A stretch of 64,000 nt of DNA, from positions 63,051,546-63,115,545 of the forward strand of contig CM071600.1 of the NCBI GenBank assembly GCA_036435485.1, given 5' to 3'. Below the pieces are notes generated by a model. The model did not search any database and was not told the DNA's origin. It worked only from the letters and a program-made list of their open reading frames with translations. Positions 12,602 through 23,446 of this stretch are shown piece after piece (within the stretch, counting starts at the first letter, position 1; each line of letters opens with the position of its first letter). This DNA is from Saposhnikovia divaricata (lineage: Eukaryota > Streptophyta > Magnoliopsida > Apiales > Apiaceae). Both the position numbers and the translations under genes were made by a program.

Positions 12602-12790
12602 TTAGAAAAAATTATGTTGCCTGACAGAAATTGGTTTGGTCAGAATGGCAGCTACTTGACAGCTAGAAGGAACATGAGAAGTAATGATCATCCCATCTTT
12701 GATTTTGTCTTGAATAAAGTGGCAATCTAGCTCTATATACTTGGTCCATTCATGTAGTACTGGATTGGCTGCAAGATTATCACATTTCAT
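12602..12790 (-). pseudogene. Ty1/copia RNase H fragment
   Basis: The 62-residue frame matches the C-terminal end of copia pol: CDN near the start, NPVLHEWTKYIELDCHFIQD (equivalent of the NPVFHERTKHIEIDCHFVR block), then a degenerate LTKPIS in place of the usual IFTKAL block. Upstream and downstream pol sequence is scrambled (about 12480-12930), so this is a small relic on the minus strand. Confidence 0.75.
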
Positions 12791-12930
12791 GATCAGTTTG
12801 ATGTCTTTTCGATCTCAGCATTATCTGCTTTAATAGATTGATCAAACTGGTAATTAGCTCCTCATGTCAAGGGCACATGCTTCCCAAACAAGCGGTCTAA
12901 TTTCTGATGAATAGCGCAAGACAAGAAGTC

Positions 12931-13999
12931 CTTTGTCTAGTTTGGAGGTCTACAATTTCGAAATTTACCCAAAGGCTGAAACTCTAACATGGTTTCCATA
13001 AAAAAAAAAAAAAAGCAAAGTGAATAGTTCTGATTCAGCTAAATGTGTCTTAAACCATAAACCGAATACCTATAAAGAAGAAGAATATGTTGAGATGTAT
13101 TGACATATCACATTCTGTATGAAAAGGAGCCTGTTAAATAGGCTGTGGTACAATCTACCTAACTATACAAATAACTATCTATCCTCAACTCAGTTCCTAA
13201 ATATCTGGTACATTTAATATAAATATATCAGTCTCCTATTAAGGAATGATACTAATTAAATACAGAATATTCTGCATTAACTTCTACAACGTATGATAAC
13301 TCAACTATTTGTAGATACACCTTAACGGAGACAGTAGACACCATACTCTATATACTTCTTTTAGATAATAGCAACACATTAAACGCATTTTGAACATATA
13401 TAGCTGACATAGAGATCACCAATCTAGCACCCAAAAAAGAATTAAAAGATAAAAAGATGATTTGAATAGAATCAAATACATTTCTGTGGATATTTATGCA
13501 CAACCTAACATCCTTTAACCTTCGGAGGCTTACATTATTATATCACATTCAATTGTGTCTTGTATACCACAGTTCTACTGTGCAACACTCAGTGGATTGT
13601 GTATTATTAGAACTAGAAATTGTCTCTGTCAACTCAAAGCTATGATGTGGAAACAATAATACAACCCTGGATCCTCAGAAAATCACGTTCAGCAAACTGG
13701 TATACAGTAGATAAATAATTACAGCTTAAATAGGAACTCTGAATATATATTTTTTGTTTTGTAAGGTATGGATAATTTCAGAAATTCAACTACTAGTGCA
13801 CTCGAAGCCTCTATATAATTAAGGTACTTGTGAAAACATAAGATATACATTGAGTAATTTGACATTCTTATAATCTTAATTTGCTTGAAAATGGCACTTG
13901 GTCACTCTTTGGAATTGGTAAAGAGACTCTTTTAAATAAAATATATATCACATCAAAATCTTAACAAAATATAGTAGTTTTATAATTAATATAAATTTA
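12931..13999. other. intergenic
   Basis: AT-rich, with an A run near 13001-13014. No gene, RNA or repeat boundary recognised. Confidence 0.5.
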
Positions 14000-14033
14000 C
14001 TAGTTTATAACCCGTGCAACGCACGGCTCTTTT
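14000..14033 (-). mobile_element. Helitron 3' terminus (minus strand)
   Basis: On the minus strand the sequence reads CCGTGC-gtt-GCACGG (a perfect six-pair hairpin), a short spacer and CTAG at 14003-14000 followed by T. This is the same architecture as the end at 14925. The matching 5' end to the right was not found, perhaps because of the fold-back insertion at 14127. Confidence 0.65.
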
Positions 14034-14126
14034 TCTAATATTTATTATATTATTTTTTTATTATTTATTTGTTATTAGTTTACATATCAAATTGTTGTTA
14101 TGAAATTGATATATATATATATATAT

Positions 14127-14418
14127 ATAACAAACAATAAAGAACACCTCATATCTAATCTAATATAAGAGTTCCGTTATGGCACCCAATACAAAAAGTT
14201 ATTTTTTTACCCTCTATCCATCCAGCAAAAAAAATTTTAAAAAATTTATTGTTCATGGACGCATGACGTCATCATGAACAATAATTTTTTTTTTAAAATT
14301 TTTTTTATTGTTTTTGCTGGATGGATAGAGGGTAAAAAAATAACAACTTTTGTATTGGGTGCCCCTGGTGGGGCCATTGGATCTATTAGATCTAAGGTGC
14401 TCTTTATTGTTTGTTATA
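14127..14418. mobile_element. fold-back element (long palindrome)
   Basis: Two arms of about 135 bp are inverted repeats of each other. Left words ATAACAAACAATAAAGA, GCACCCAATACAAAA and CCCTCTATCCATCCAGC reappear inverted in the right arm in the same order. The centre is ATGACGTCAT. TA microsatellites lie on both sides (about 14110-14127 and 14443-14463). The element is non-coding; the plus-strand open frame across its right half is incidental. Confidence 0.8.
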
Positions 14419-14924
14419 TAGGGTGTTCTGTATGGAGCAATGGCATATATATATATATATATAAGATTTTATACGTTGAATTCTTAAAACTTGATTTAGA
14501 TGATTTTACAGCTTACGTGAAATTATTTATAGTGATGATTTAACAATTTTCTCCAAATAAACTACCAAGAAACAAAAGAGAGATGAAATTGACACTTTTT
14601 ATATTGAAAACTCTATTCTATTTAGGAAATCTACTTATATTTTGTTTTGATTATCAAAATAACCTTCTTATTATTTAAAGATAGTTGTATTAACAACCAA
14701 ATAAAGTTTTAATAATAAGTGTGGGAGGGATTTTGTCCAAAACTTTGATAGTTGGTAATCTAGTCCTCGGTACGATAAAATAAATAAGAACTGTTAGATC
14801 TTAAAATGAATAAATAAAAAAATGTTAGATCTAGCATACAAAATATTTAATATTTTAACATGTAAACTAAAAAGTGTATTTATATTGAAATATGAAAAAG
14901 TGCTTGTCAATGATTTAAATCATA
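14419..14924. other. intergenic
   Basis: AT-rich sequence between the fold-back element and the next Helitron. No feature supported. Confidence 0.45.
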
Positions 14925-15927
14925 CTAGCTTATAACTCGTGCGATGCACGGATTTCTTGTATTATGTTATAAATTTTATTTAATATTACAATTATGTTTT
15001 TATATAATAATTTTTTTAATAATTTTTTTAATTTTAATTTGATATAATTTTATATACTCATGTTTACTGATTATACTAATGTTTCTTTATTATAAATAAT
15101 GTTTACGATTTTTAATATATTTTATTAATAATTGAAAAATATGATGTGATATTTTCGGGTATATGTTAATGATTAAATTAAAAGGTAACGTGTTTTAACT
15201 AAAAATGAAATATTAATGATTGAAAGATATGATACGATTGATCTTTTTAGGTGTTTATAAAAGGTAATATCTTCAACTAAAAGTAAATGTGAAAAAGACA
15301 ATCGACTAATTAACATTAACTATATTATGTTATTATTTATTTTGGGTGTTATATTTTCCTTGAAAATTATGGTGTGATATTTTCGGGTATATATTAATGA
15401 TTGTAAGATTTGTTTTAAGTTAGAAAGGTATCGTGTTTTAATTCGAAAGGAAATATTAATGATCGAAAGATATGATTTTTTAGGTGTTTATAATTAAAAG
15501 GTAATATATTCAACTAAAAATAAATGTGAAAAAGGCAATCGCCTAATTACCATTAATTTTATTATGTTAATGTGAAAAAGGTTGTTTTAAATTAAAAAGG
15601 TAACGCGTTTTAATTCCAAAGGAAATATTAATGATCGAAAGATATGATACGATTGATGTTTTTAGGTGTTTATAAAAGGTAATATCTTCAACTAAAAGTA
15701 AATGTGAAAAAGGCAATCGACTAATTATCATTGATTATATTATGTAATTATTACTAATTTTCATTAATTATATTATGTTATTATTTATTTTAGGTGTATT
15801 TATTTTTCTTTATAATAAAGGGTAAATAAGTAAATTCACGAAGTACAAAAAAACCGGTACCAAAAAATAGGTACAAAAAAACATGTACCAAAACTTTTAA
15901 TGTTCGATTTTTATATAATAGTATAGA
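14925..15927 (-). mobile_element. complete non-autonomous Helitron
   Basis: Read on the minus strand, the element begins TCTATACTATTATATAA at 15927 and ends with a CGTGC..GCACG hairpin, spacer and CTAG at 14925. The flanking host bases are A (14924) and T (15928), exactly the AT target Helitrons use. Length 1003 bp. Inside are three diverged copies of a block at about 15221, 15460 and 15632 (words gtttataa, aaggtaatat, caactaaaa, aatgtgaaaaa, gcaatcg). No RepHel coding sequence, so it must be mobilised in trans. Confidence 0.8.
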
Positions 15928-16540
15928 TATAGTTAGGTTTTTTATATTGAATAGGATTATTAATGTAGGTATTCTACACTAAATAAGATTAATGTAAAAA
16001 TTCGTAATTATGTGTTTTCTTCAGATTCCGAGCGTTTTCATTTGGATAATAATTGTTAAATCATCACTAAATTAAAGATAATATTATGAGTTTCGCGTGA
16101 ACCGTAAATCATATTTCTATATCTCGAGATAGAACCTATATTGTAAATAAGAACCTTTTTTAATATTAATAAATAAATAAAATTCAGTTCTAATACAATC
16201 TTTTATATCATTTTCAGATTATAACTGCTTTTTAAAATTCAATTATAATACAACTTTTTAAATTATATCATTTTTAGATTATAATTTTCTTTATAATATG
16301 ATATAATCTTAATCGTTTATTTTTAAAAATATTATATTTGACGGTTGAAATTATTTTAGCGGTAAAGTGACTAAATCAAAAATTATAAATAAGATACCTT
16401 TTATAGTTAATATATATAAGGATATAATATATAAGGATCTAAGGATATAATATGGACACTAATACCAATTTTAGTTAAAATAAATTTATATGATCCAACA
16501 TAGAACTCCGAATATGCTACATTTATCCGGAAGTCTCATG
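15928..16540. other. intergenic, distal promoter of the PDX1.2-like gene
   Basis: AT-rich DNA with no recognised element until the proximal promoter near 16541. Confidence 0.4.
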
Positions 16541-16553
16541 GAGCCTTCTGGAA
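16541..16553 (+). promoter_or_regulatory. heat-shock element upstream of the PDX1.2-like gene
   Basis: GAGccTTCtgGAA gives three alternating pentamer units of the HSF site (nGAAnnTTCnnGAAn) with a single mismatch in the first unit. It lies about 165 bp before the start codon. Arabidopsis PDX1.2 is known to be heat-induced through HSFA1 factors, so the site fits the gene identity; binding is inferred. Confidence 0.6.
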
Positions 16554-16715
16554 CTGACAAATTAACACCGCCCCACACCCCTTTTAAAATTGTCACCTCA
16601 CTACCAAACACCATCTTTAAATCTCAAACAATAAATAAACACTATAAGCTGTAATTCAGTCCTTTATATTACTCTCAAACTTCTCTGAAGCATTTCATCA
16701 AACACTTTGTGTGCA

Positions 16716-17639
16716 ATGGCGGATGACAATGCCGTTACAATTTACACCAACAGCGCCATCACCGACACTAATAAGAAGAAGAATTCATTCACAATCAAAG
16801 TTGGGCTGGCCCAAATGCTCCGTGGCGGCGCAATTGTCGAGGTTACGAGCCCTGATCAGGCCAAGATCGCTGAATCTGCTGGAGCTTGTTGCGTTATTGT
16901 CATGGAAATTGTTGAATCGGGCATTTCTCGAATGCCTGATCCGTCATTAGTGAAGGAAATTAAAAGGGTTGTTTCGATTCCTGTAATGGCCAAGGCCCGT
17001 GTTGGGCATTTTGTTGAAGCGCAGATTCTCGAAGCTGTGGAGGTTGATTATATTGATGAAAGTGAAGTTGTTGGTGTTGCTGATGAGGATCATTTTATGA
17101 ATAAGCATAATTTCCGTGTTCCGTTTGTTTGCGGGTGTAGAGATTTGGGAGAGGCATTGAGGAGAGTGCGAGAAGGGGCTGCGATGATTAGGACTCAAGG
17201 GGATTTGTTTAAATCGGGTGACATTGTTGGGACGGTTGGCAATGTGAGAAAAGTGATGGCGGATATTAGGGTTTTGTCGAATATGGATGATGATGAGGTT
17301 TTTGCATTTTCGAAGAAAATTGGGGCTGCTTATGATATAGTGGCGCAGACTAAGCAAATGGGGAGGCTTCCTGTAGTGCATTTTGCTGCTGGAGGGATTG
17401 TGACTCCTGCGGATGCTGCATTAATGATGCAGTTGGGATGTGATGGTGTGTTTGTTGGACCGGAGGTGTTTAGTTTTGCTGATCCGTACAAGAAAGTGAG
17501 GGCAATTGTGCAAGCTGTTAGGAACTATAGTGATCCGCGTGTGCTGGCAGAGGTCAGTTCGGGGTTTAATGAGGCAATGTCTAGGTTTAATCTCAATGAG
17601 AGTAGTGTTGAACCGTTTGGCAATAGCAGTACGTACTAG
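16716..17639 (+). CDS. PDX1.2: PDX1.2-like pyridoxal 5'-phosphate synthase pseudoenzyme
   Basis: Intronless 307-residue (beta/alpha)8 protein of the PdxS/SNZ family, the synthase subunit of the DXP-independent vitamin B6 route, acting as a cytosolic dodecamer. Conserved blocks: KVGLAQMLRGGAIVEV (28-43), MAKARVGHFVEAQILE (91-106), DYIDESE, NKHNFRVPFVCGCRDLGEAL, NMDDDEVF, PADAALMMQLGCDGVFVG. Features typical of the non-catalytic PDX1.2 branch are present: Glu42 in place of the catalytic Asp of GGxIxDV, Gln161 in place of the second catalytic Lys (TQGD for TKGE), VGPEVF for the VGSGIF phosphate loop, and a shortened loop (MEIVESGISRM). Lys93, the first imine-forming Lys, is retained. PDX1.2 is known to stabilise catalytic PDX1 partners under heat. 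Start is the ATG at 16716; the frame opens earlier only with a TTG. Confidence 0.9.
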   Translation: MADDNAVTIYTNSAITDTNKKKNSFTIKVGLAQMLRGGAIVEVTSPDQAKIAESAGACCVIVMEIVESGISRMPDPSLVKEIKRVVSIPVMAKARVGHFVEAQILEAVEVDYIDESEVVGVADEDHFMNKHNFRVPFVCGCRDLGEALRRVREGAAMIRTQGDLFKSGDIVGTVGNVRKVMADIRVLSNMDDDEVFAFSKKIGAAYDIVAQTKQMGRLPVVHFAAGGIVTPADAALMMQLGCDGVFVGPEVFSFADPYKKVRAIVQAVRNYSDPRVLAEVSSGFNEAMSRFNLNESSVEPFGNSSTY

Positions 17640-18844
17640 TTGGAAGTTCTTGTTATGTTCTGATTTTGCTTCAACTGAGGGTGTGAGAGCTGGTCTTCAG
17701 TCAACTTGAGTGTGTAGTTTGTTTTGTATGTGAAATGAAATAATATAAGTATAAATGATAATAAAATTTTTGAGCTATAGAGTTGATGTGTTCATGGATC
17801 TGTCTGTTTTTATTTGTGCTCTGTTATGTACCCCTGTTATTTTAGTTGAGATTGCAAGTTGGCATCACAAAGTTCTTAATCTTGCCATTTCGAGCTATGA
17901 GTCACAGCCTTCTCCTAGTGTTAAGTCTTACTTCCTCCATATTGATGTCCAGCAGTAACTCTGAAATCGGAATGATTTTGGTGGGTGGCAAATAAACATC
18001 ACCATTTTGAAAATGTGGTTGGTTGCTTGGCATGAGCCTAGTGCTTTTGGATTTACAGCTCGGCTACTGTCATCTGCTTGTTGATCACTGGCATTAGATC
18101 TGGTTACAAAATAGAGATTAGACCCTTTGCCAATTTTGGAAAAGAAGGCTACCTTACAATGAGTCGGTAGAAAAATTCAAAAACATTTGGCTAATCTCCT
18201 GAATTTACTTGAGGCCATCCTAGAACATGCATACTGCAATATTTTCCCATGTACATGCTCAAATTCATCGCAAATCTGGAATTTTGGTTGCCGTAAATGC
18301 GACTAGTAAGGATGCGTAGTTTCCTATTAGCTATTAGCAATTAGACAGTTTGCCAGGAGTTTGCCAACCCATGTAACTTGTAAAATGAATCAAATACTGT
18401 AAGAGGTATTTCACATAAACATTCCTATGATATAGCTCACAACCCTTAATGACATACAAAAAGGCCTCTTCAACGAAGAAGTGAAATAATGAAGTTTCAA
18501 CCACAGCAGCTTCTTTTTAGTGGTACCAAATGCATAAAAATAATTAATCACATATTACCACAGCAATAACCATCCCACTGTACCAGATTTGAATCTTTTG
18601 GTAATTCAGGTGGTTGCACAAATCATTCTCGACCATTACTGAGGTATTAAGACGTAAAACACAATTACTAAGAAAACATCAAGCTTACAATCTTATTATA
18701 CTACACAGGATAATGTGATAAAAGTTCAACATGAATTTAGTACAAAGTACAAATCAGACCGATGTTTTCCAACCAAATCATAGTATAGATAATAGAAACA
18801 CTGTAGACAAGTTGCAGAGCTTCAGTTTCATTGATCTTGAAGCT
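17640..18844. other. intergenic between convergent genes
   Basis: 3' flanks of the PDX1.2-like gene (plus) and TMA7 (minus). No further coding or RNA feature. The short open frame at 17755-17958 has no recognisable family. Confidence 0.5.
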
Positions 18845-19932
18845 TCATTTCTTTCCACTTTTCTTTAGCCCAGAACCTCCAAATGCACCTTTCTGTTGAG
18901 CTTTAGCTTTGAGCTCCTTCAGTGCCTGTTGAACAGAAGAGCAGCCACAGCACCATTTTCAATGATACAGCAAGAAGAAAACAAATGGATACTAATCAGG
19001 AAAATATGATGGGAATGCTATCTAACCTTCTCCTCTTCCTTCTTCTTCTGGAGCTTAGCCAAATCATCCTGCATAAGAAAATATAGTTGAGTACTGAAGT
19101 GACGAAACAATGCTTCACTTGTTCCATAACTACAGATGTAATATAGACAAGCCTCTGTTTTCTATATGGCGCTTCAAAACGAATTGGTACTACAAATAAT
19201 TAGACATATTCTTCCGACGCTTACAATCCGAATTCAAATTTAAATTTGGAAGAGATACGATACCTAAAACTTATTAGGAGCACCTATCTAATAAACATTA
19301 TAATTACAGTGTCCAGTGCTAATACTAGGTGATCAATACACACACAAGTATTATCGTAAAATTTAAATTAAGTTACGTGTTACACAATAACTAAATCACA
19401 ACATCACAAACTAACAATCAGCCACAACATAACACAAAAAAGAAAAATCTAACTTACAGACTGCGACATTATATGCTCTTCCAGATTAAATAACAAAAAT
19501 CACAAATACGAATCTTGTATCGATCCCTCGAATACAACAATAGACAAAAGCAGAAATCGAGCCAAAATCATTTCATAACAATCATTCATACCACAAAGAC
19601 AAACAACATAAACACATATTTTACAGAAAAAATTTAAGACTAGTGTTGGGTCAAGTCAACTAAAGGGAGCTTCAACCGTTCAAATTTTAGCAATTTCATC
19701 CCAATATAACATAAATTCAAATGAACAATCCAAATATAATGAAAATCATAAAGAAAATACTTAGTGGTATGTATGTGATACCTCGTCGTATTCTTTCTTC
19801 TCGGCCTTGGGTGCTTTCAAAGGCTTGGCTTTTCCACCTGCACAGAAAACATAAATTAGCACCTAAATCATCGAAATTAACAAGTCAATGTTTAATAATT
19901 TAATGAGAGTTGTTACCTTGCTTGGACGACAT
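18845..19932 (-). CDS. TMA7: translation machinery-associated protein 7 (TMA7/CCDC72)
   Basis: Four exons on the minus strand: 19932-19917, 19837-19782, 19068-19027 and 18925-18845, all with GT-AG introns, giving a 64-residue protein plus TGA. It begins MSSKQGGKAKPLKAPKAEKK, continues through a Lys/Glu-rich helix (DDLAKLQKKKEEEKALKELK) and ends GAFGGSGLKKSGKK. Length and the start/end signatures match the eukaryotic TMA7 family, a ribosome-associated protein of unknown detailed role. The exons are too short to show as open frames. The first intron follows codon five. It converges with the PDX1.2-like gene and is divergent from the tRNA gene at 20107. Confidence 0.93.
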
Positions 19933-20106
19933 GGCCTGATTGTTATTTCTAGGGTTAGGGTTTTTGTGGACCGAGAGAGAGAGAAAGGGGGAAACAAATG
20001 GGATTGGAAAGGAAAGTGTGAAATGGAAATTATACTTGGAGTCTCAATCTGATGTCTAAGGGGTGTCAGTGAATATGTTTATATTGATTAGATTTTGTAA
20101 CAACGA

Positions 20107-20178
20107 GTGGCTGTAGTTTAGTGGTCAGAATTCCACGTTGTGGCCGTGGAGACCTGGGCTCGAATCCCAGCAGCCACA
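20107..20178 (+). tRNA. tRNA-His (GTG)
   Basis: GTGGCTG at 20107-20113 pairs with CAGCCAC at 20171-20177. The anticodon stem CCACG/CGTGG encloses loop TTGTGGC with anticodon GTG at 20140-20142. The T arm holds GGGCTCGAATCCC. No intron. A Pol III T-run follows directly. Confidence 0.95.
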
Positions 20179-20192
20179 CTTTTCTTTTTTTT
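20179..20192 (+). terminator. Pol III T-run terminator of tRNA-His
   Basis: CTTTTCTTTTTTTTA immediately after the tRNA 3' end gives runs of four and eight T, the standard RNA polymerase III stop. Confidence 0.8.
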
Positions 20193-20812
20193 ATTTTTAA
20201 CATTTAAATTTATTTGATTTATAATCCGGACTCCGACTCTTACCCGTTGACTGAAATGATCATCTGTTTTGGGGTTTCTCCCTTCACCTTCTTATTTTTT
20301 GATTTATTTATATTTTAATTTTTATAGGTAAAATTATGTGTTATTTATTTTAATTTAATAAATATGTATGATAATGAGAAATATAATTCATCCTCTTGAA
20401 ATCAAGGTCTAACATAAACTTGTATTAAATATCAGATAGTTGTCGTCTCAATTTATTCTTCTTTACCCAGCCAGAAGCGAATCACTGATAAAGAAAGACT
20501 TGACATTTGAATATATGGGTTAGTAATTTACTTGTACAACTGGGTTGGTCATATGGAGTCAACAAAATAGAGTTAACTTACTAACAACGCAACTATACAT
20601 TCTCCACTCCACTACCTGTAAAAGTTGTTGACGTCTTTGTTCATCTCCAACTTCACCATCCGTAAGTAACAAAACTAGTTCTTCGTACATATCACGCATG
20701 CTGCATCCAATTATTTATCTAAACTGGTTGGTGCTCACTAATACTAGCCTAGTAGCATAATAGCTGGAATTATTGAAAAGTGAAAGAGGACATTTTGTAA
20801 TCTAGATGCTTA
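20193..20812. other. intergenic
   Basis: No gene or repeat boundary recognised up to the MITE stack. Confidence 0.45.
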
Positions 20813-21131
20813 GAACATCTTTAAGAGACTTTCTAAATGAGTTTTTAAGTGAAAATATAAAAATTATGTCAAAATTTAGAGTTTCAAGAGATTTTTAGAG
20901 GCTTTTTAAAAAGTTAAGAGCAATTTCTTTCCTCATTTTTAAGAGTCTTTAAGTAGTTCTGAACTTTTTTTTTACTAATAAAATATTCATTTCCTCCAAT
21001 TCTTTCACTACTTGAATTCAAATTTTTTTTTTTGTCATAATATAAATGAAATATGAATAAAATATAAATGAAGAATAACTATAAAGAACATTGTTGAAGT
21101 TGACACGACAAACGATGTAGTAATTTACTAA

Positions 21132-21859
21132 GAGCAAGTCCAACAATGTCCTAAATATTGTCCTAAATCAATATTTAGAACATTTTCACTTTTTGTGCTC
21201 TAATAATGTCCTAGTAGTACCTTAAAATACTAGAACATCCATCTCATTCCCTATTTTTAGGGCACCTCTATACTTGTCCTAAATCATTTTTAACAATAAA
21301 AAATTAACTTCCCTCCTTTATTAGAGCAAGTCCAACAATATCCTAAATATTGTCCTAAATCAATATTTAGGACATTTAGTCACTTTTTGTGCTCCAACAA
21401 TGTCCTAGTGGTGCCTTAAAACACTAGGACATCCACCTCATGCCCTTTTTTTAAGGCATCTCTATATTTGTCCTAAATCATTTTTAACAATCAAAATTTA
21501 ACTTCCCTCCTTTTCTACACTTCTCTCTCCTCTCTTTTTTCTCTTCCCTCCAATTCTAATTCAAATATATTATTATTTTAATTTATAAGGCACAAGTATA
21601 AGGCATGTTGTTGGAATTGATTCACAAAAATCATGACTTAAATCACTAGGACACTATATTTTATTATATTTATAGGACACTAATTAGGACATTGTTGGAC
21701 TTGCTCTTACATTTTTCTCTCCTCTCTTTTTTCCCTTCCCTCCAATTCTAATTCAAATATATTATTATTTTAATTTATAAGGCACAAATATAAGGCATAT
21801 TGTTGAAAATATTTTATTATATTTATAAGGCATCAACTAAAACATTATTGGACTTGCTC
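21132..21859. mobile_element. middle MITE of the nest
   Basis: Bounded by GAGCAAGTCCAACAATGTCC on the left and TTGGACTTGCTC on the right, with TAA target duplications at 21129-21131 and 21860-21862. It is interrupted by a second copy of the same family at 21324-21706. Without that insert it is about 340 bp. Confidence 0.85.
21324..21706. mobile_element. innermost MITE of the nest
   Basis: 383 bp with inverted termini GAGCAAGTCCAACAAT and ATTGTTGGACTTGCTC, and TTA duplications at 21321-21323 and 21707-21709. It is the same family as its host MITE. Confidence 0.9.
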
Positions 21860-21921
21860 TAAGAGCTCAATTATTTATAGTATTTTTAAGAATGATTAGG
21901 AAACTTTTAGAGATGCTCTTA

Positions 21922-22127
21922 ATTATATCACAATAGACATAATTTATAACAAGATTCTTAATAATTTTATATTCATGTTATGTAAAATCATGATATTGTT
22001 TAGTTCTATCAAGATAAGTTCCATTACTATTGACATGATTTATAACAATACTCTTAACAATCTATAATCACGTTACGTAAAATCATGATATTGTTTAGTT
22101 TTATCACAATAGACATGATTTATAACA
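21922..22127 (+). repeat. imperfect tandem repeats at the LINE target
   Basis: The word gacat(a/g)atttataaca recurs at 21936, 22032 and 22112, followed in the first two by a shared block containing ttacgtaaaatcatgatattg-like sequence. The third copy is cut by the LINE, and its remainder resumes after 38040. Confidence 0.7.
22111..22127 (+). repeat. LINE target-site duplication, left copy
   Basis: AGACATGATTTATAACA, identical to 38024-38040. A perfect 17-bp duplication defines both borders of the LINE. Confidence 0.95.
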
Positions 22128-22228
22128 GGTGTATAAAATTTTTCTCTCCAGGTATGTGAGAGGCTTTATTTTCTCTCCGTTCAAACTCCTAATTTCTGAA
22201 GTTTGAAATCGTGTGAGTCTGAGTATCA

Positions 22229-23446
22229 ATGGCGCGGTACCAAGATTTGAGTGTTCAATTGTCAAGTTTGGATATCGATGAAGAGGAGAATGCGGCTGTT
22301 GTGATTGAAGGTGAAGTCGAGGAGGAGAGCAATAAGTACGAATTGTGCTTGGTAGGGAGGTTTCTTACGGAGAAAAATGTTAATGTGCGTGCGATGAAGT
22401 CAAAAATGGCGGACGTCTGGAAGCCAGCCATGGGCATAAACATCAAGGAACTTGAACCGGGAATATTTCTCTTTCAATTTTATCACAAGGAGGATATGAA
22501 TTGGGTACTTAATGGAGGGCCATGGTCGTTTGATAGTTCAATGCTTATACTGGCTCCAATATCACAGGGGGAGGAACCACTAAAAGTACCATTGTGGCAT
22601 TTAAAGCTCTGGATACAGATTCATGATCTACCAACAGGCTACATGTCTGAGCAAGTAGGAAAGCAGTTAGGTAATTTTTTTGGTGAGTTTTTGGAGTATG
22701 ATCATAAGAACAACACTAGTATATGGAGGGAGTGCATGCGAATTCGGATTAAGTTTGATGTGAGAAAGCCTCTCAAACGTAAGAAGAAGATCATTAGGAG
22801 GAATGGTTCGGAGGTGATTGTTACTTGCAAATATGAAAGGCTTGGGGATTTCTGTTTTTCGTGTGGTCTGGTGTCACATACGGAAAGATACTGCAGGAAG
22901 TTTTTGGATAGACAAGGTGGAGAGGTTAGTAAGGATTGGGGGGTTTGGTTGAGGGCACCACCTAGGAAGTTGGGAGTTCCGGCGAAGAGTAAGTGGTTGC
23001 GGGAGGATGGTGATGCGGATTGGGAGGAGAGAGTTGGCAGAGTCAATCATTCCCCGAAATCAGGGGATGGCAGTTACGAAGGTGAAGGAAGTACAGCTTA
23101 TCGAGGGAGTAATTCTAGGAAACAGGATTCAAATTTTAAAAATACAGATGGCATAGTTAATATGGATATGCAGTTAGCTAAATCAGGGGGAACAAATGTG
23201 ATTTTGAATCCCACATATGGGCTTGAGGAGGAGGAATATGATGGGCTTAATTTAATAGAAAGGAAAAGACAAAGAGGAGGCCCAAAGGTGTATGACATTA
23301 TGGATACTACAGGTGGGCTCGGACCTGGGTTAGATAATGTTGTAAGAAACACAAATTTGGAAGTTGGTCTTTCTGGAAAGGATTGCACAACATCCCAGAG
23401 CAATGTTTTGGCTACGCTTGCAAAACAAGCTAGCCAGCAACAATGA
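22229..23446 (+). CDS. LINE ORF1 protein (DUF4283 + CCHC zinc knuckle)
   Basis: 405 residues, apparently intact. Residues about 35-190 form the DUF4283 nucleic-acid-binding domain of plant LINE/retroelement proteins (VGRFLTEKNVNVRAMKSKMA, WVLNGGPWSFDSSMLIL, WIQIHDLPTGYMSE). A CX2CX4HX4C zinc knuckle (CFSCGLVSHTERYC) follows at about 210-223, then a long polar, low-complexity tail. The role is RNA binding within the retrotransposition particle. Its stop TGA (23444-23446) overlaps the ORF2 ATG (23443), suggesting termination-reinitiation. Confidence 0.9.
   Translation: MARYQDLSVQLSSLDIDEEENAAVVIEGEVEEESNKYELCLVGRFLTEKNVNVRAMKSKMADVWKPAMGINIKELEPGIFLFQFYHKEDMNWVLNGGPWSFDSSMLILAPISQGEEPLKVPLWHLKLWIQIHDLPTGYMSEQVGKQLGNFFGEFLEYDHKNNTSIWRECMRIRIKFDVRKPLKRKKKIIRRNGSEVIVTCKYERLGDFCFSCGLVSHTERYCRKFLDRQGGEVSKDWGVWLRAPPRKLGVPAKSKWLREDGDADWEERVGRVNHSPKSGDGSYEGEGSTAYRGSNSRKQDSNFKNTDGIVNMDMQLAKSGGTNVILNPTYGLEEEEYDGLNLIERKRQRGGPKVYDIMDTTGGLGPGLDNVVRNTNLEVGLSGKDCTTSQSNVLATLAKQASQQQ

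Larger units (their letters stand above)
20813..21918. mobile_element. outermost MITE of a three-level nest
   Basis: Termini GAACATCTTTAAGAGACTTT and (inverted, right end) GAGCATCTCTAAAAGTTT are imperfect inverted repeats, flanked by TTA at 20810-20812 and 21919-21921. This PIF/Harbinger-type MITE is split by the element at 21132-21859. Without the insert it is about 375 bp. Confidence 0.75.

Noticed and set aside
14274..14543. 89-residue open frame across the fold-back element
   Set aside because: Lies in the right arm of the palindrome and a TA repeat; low complexity, no homology pattern.
16707..16715. N-terminal extension of the PDX1.2-like protein
   Set aside because: The earlier codon is TTG; the ATG at 16716 gives the family's usual start.
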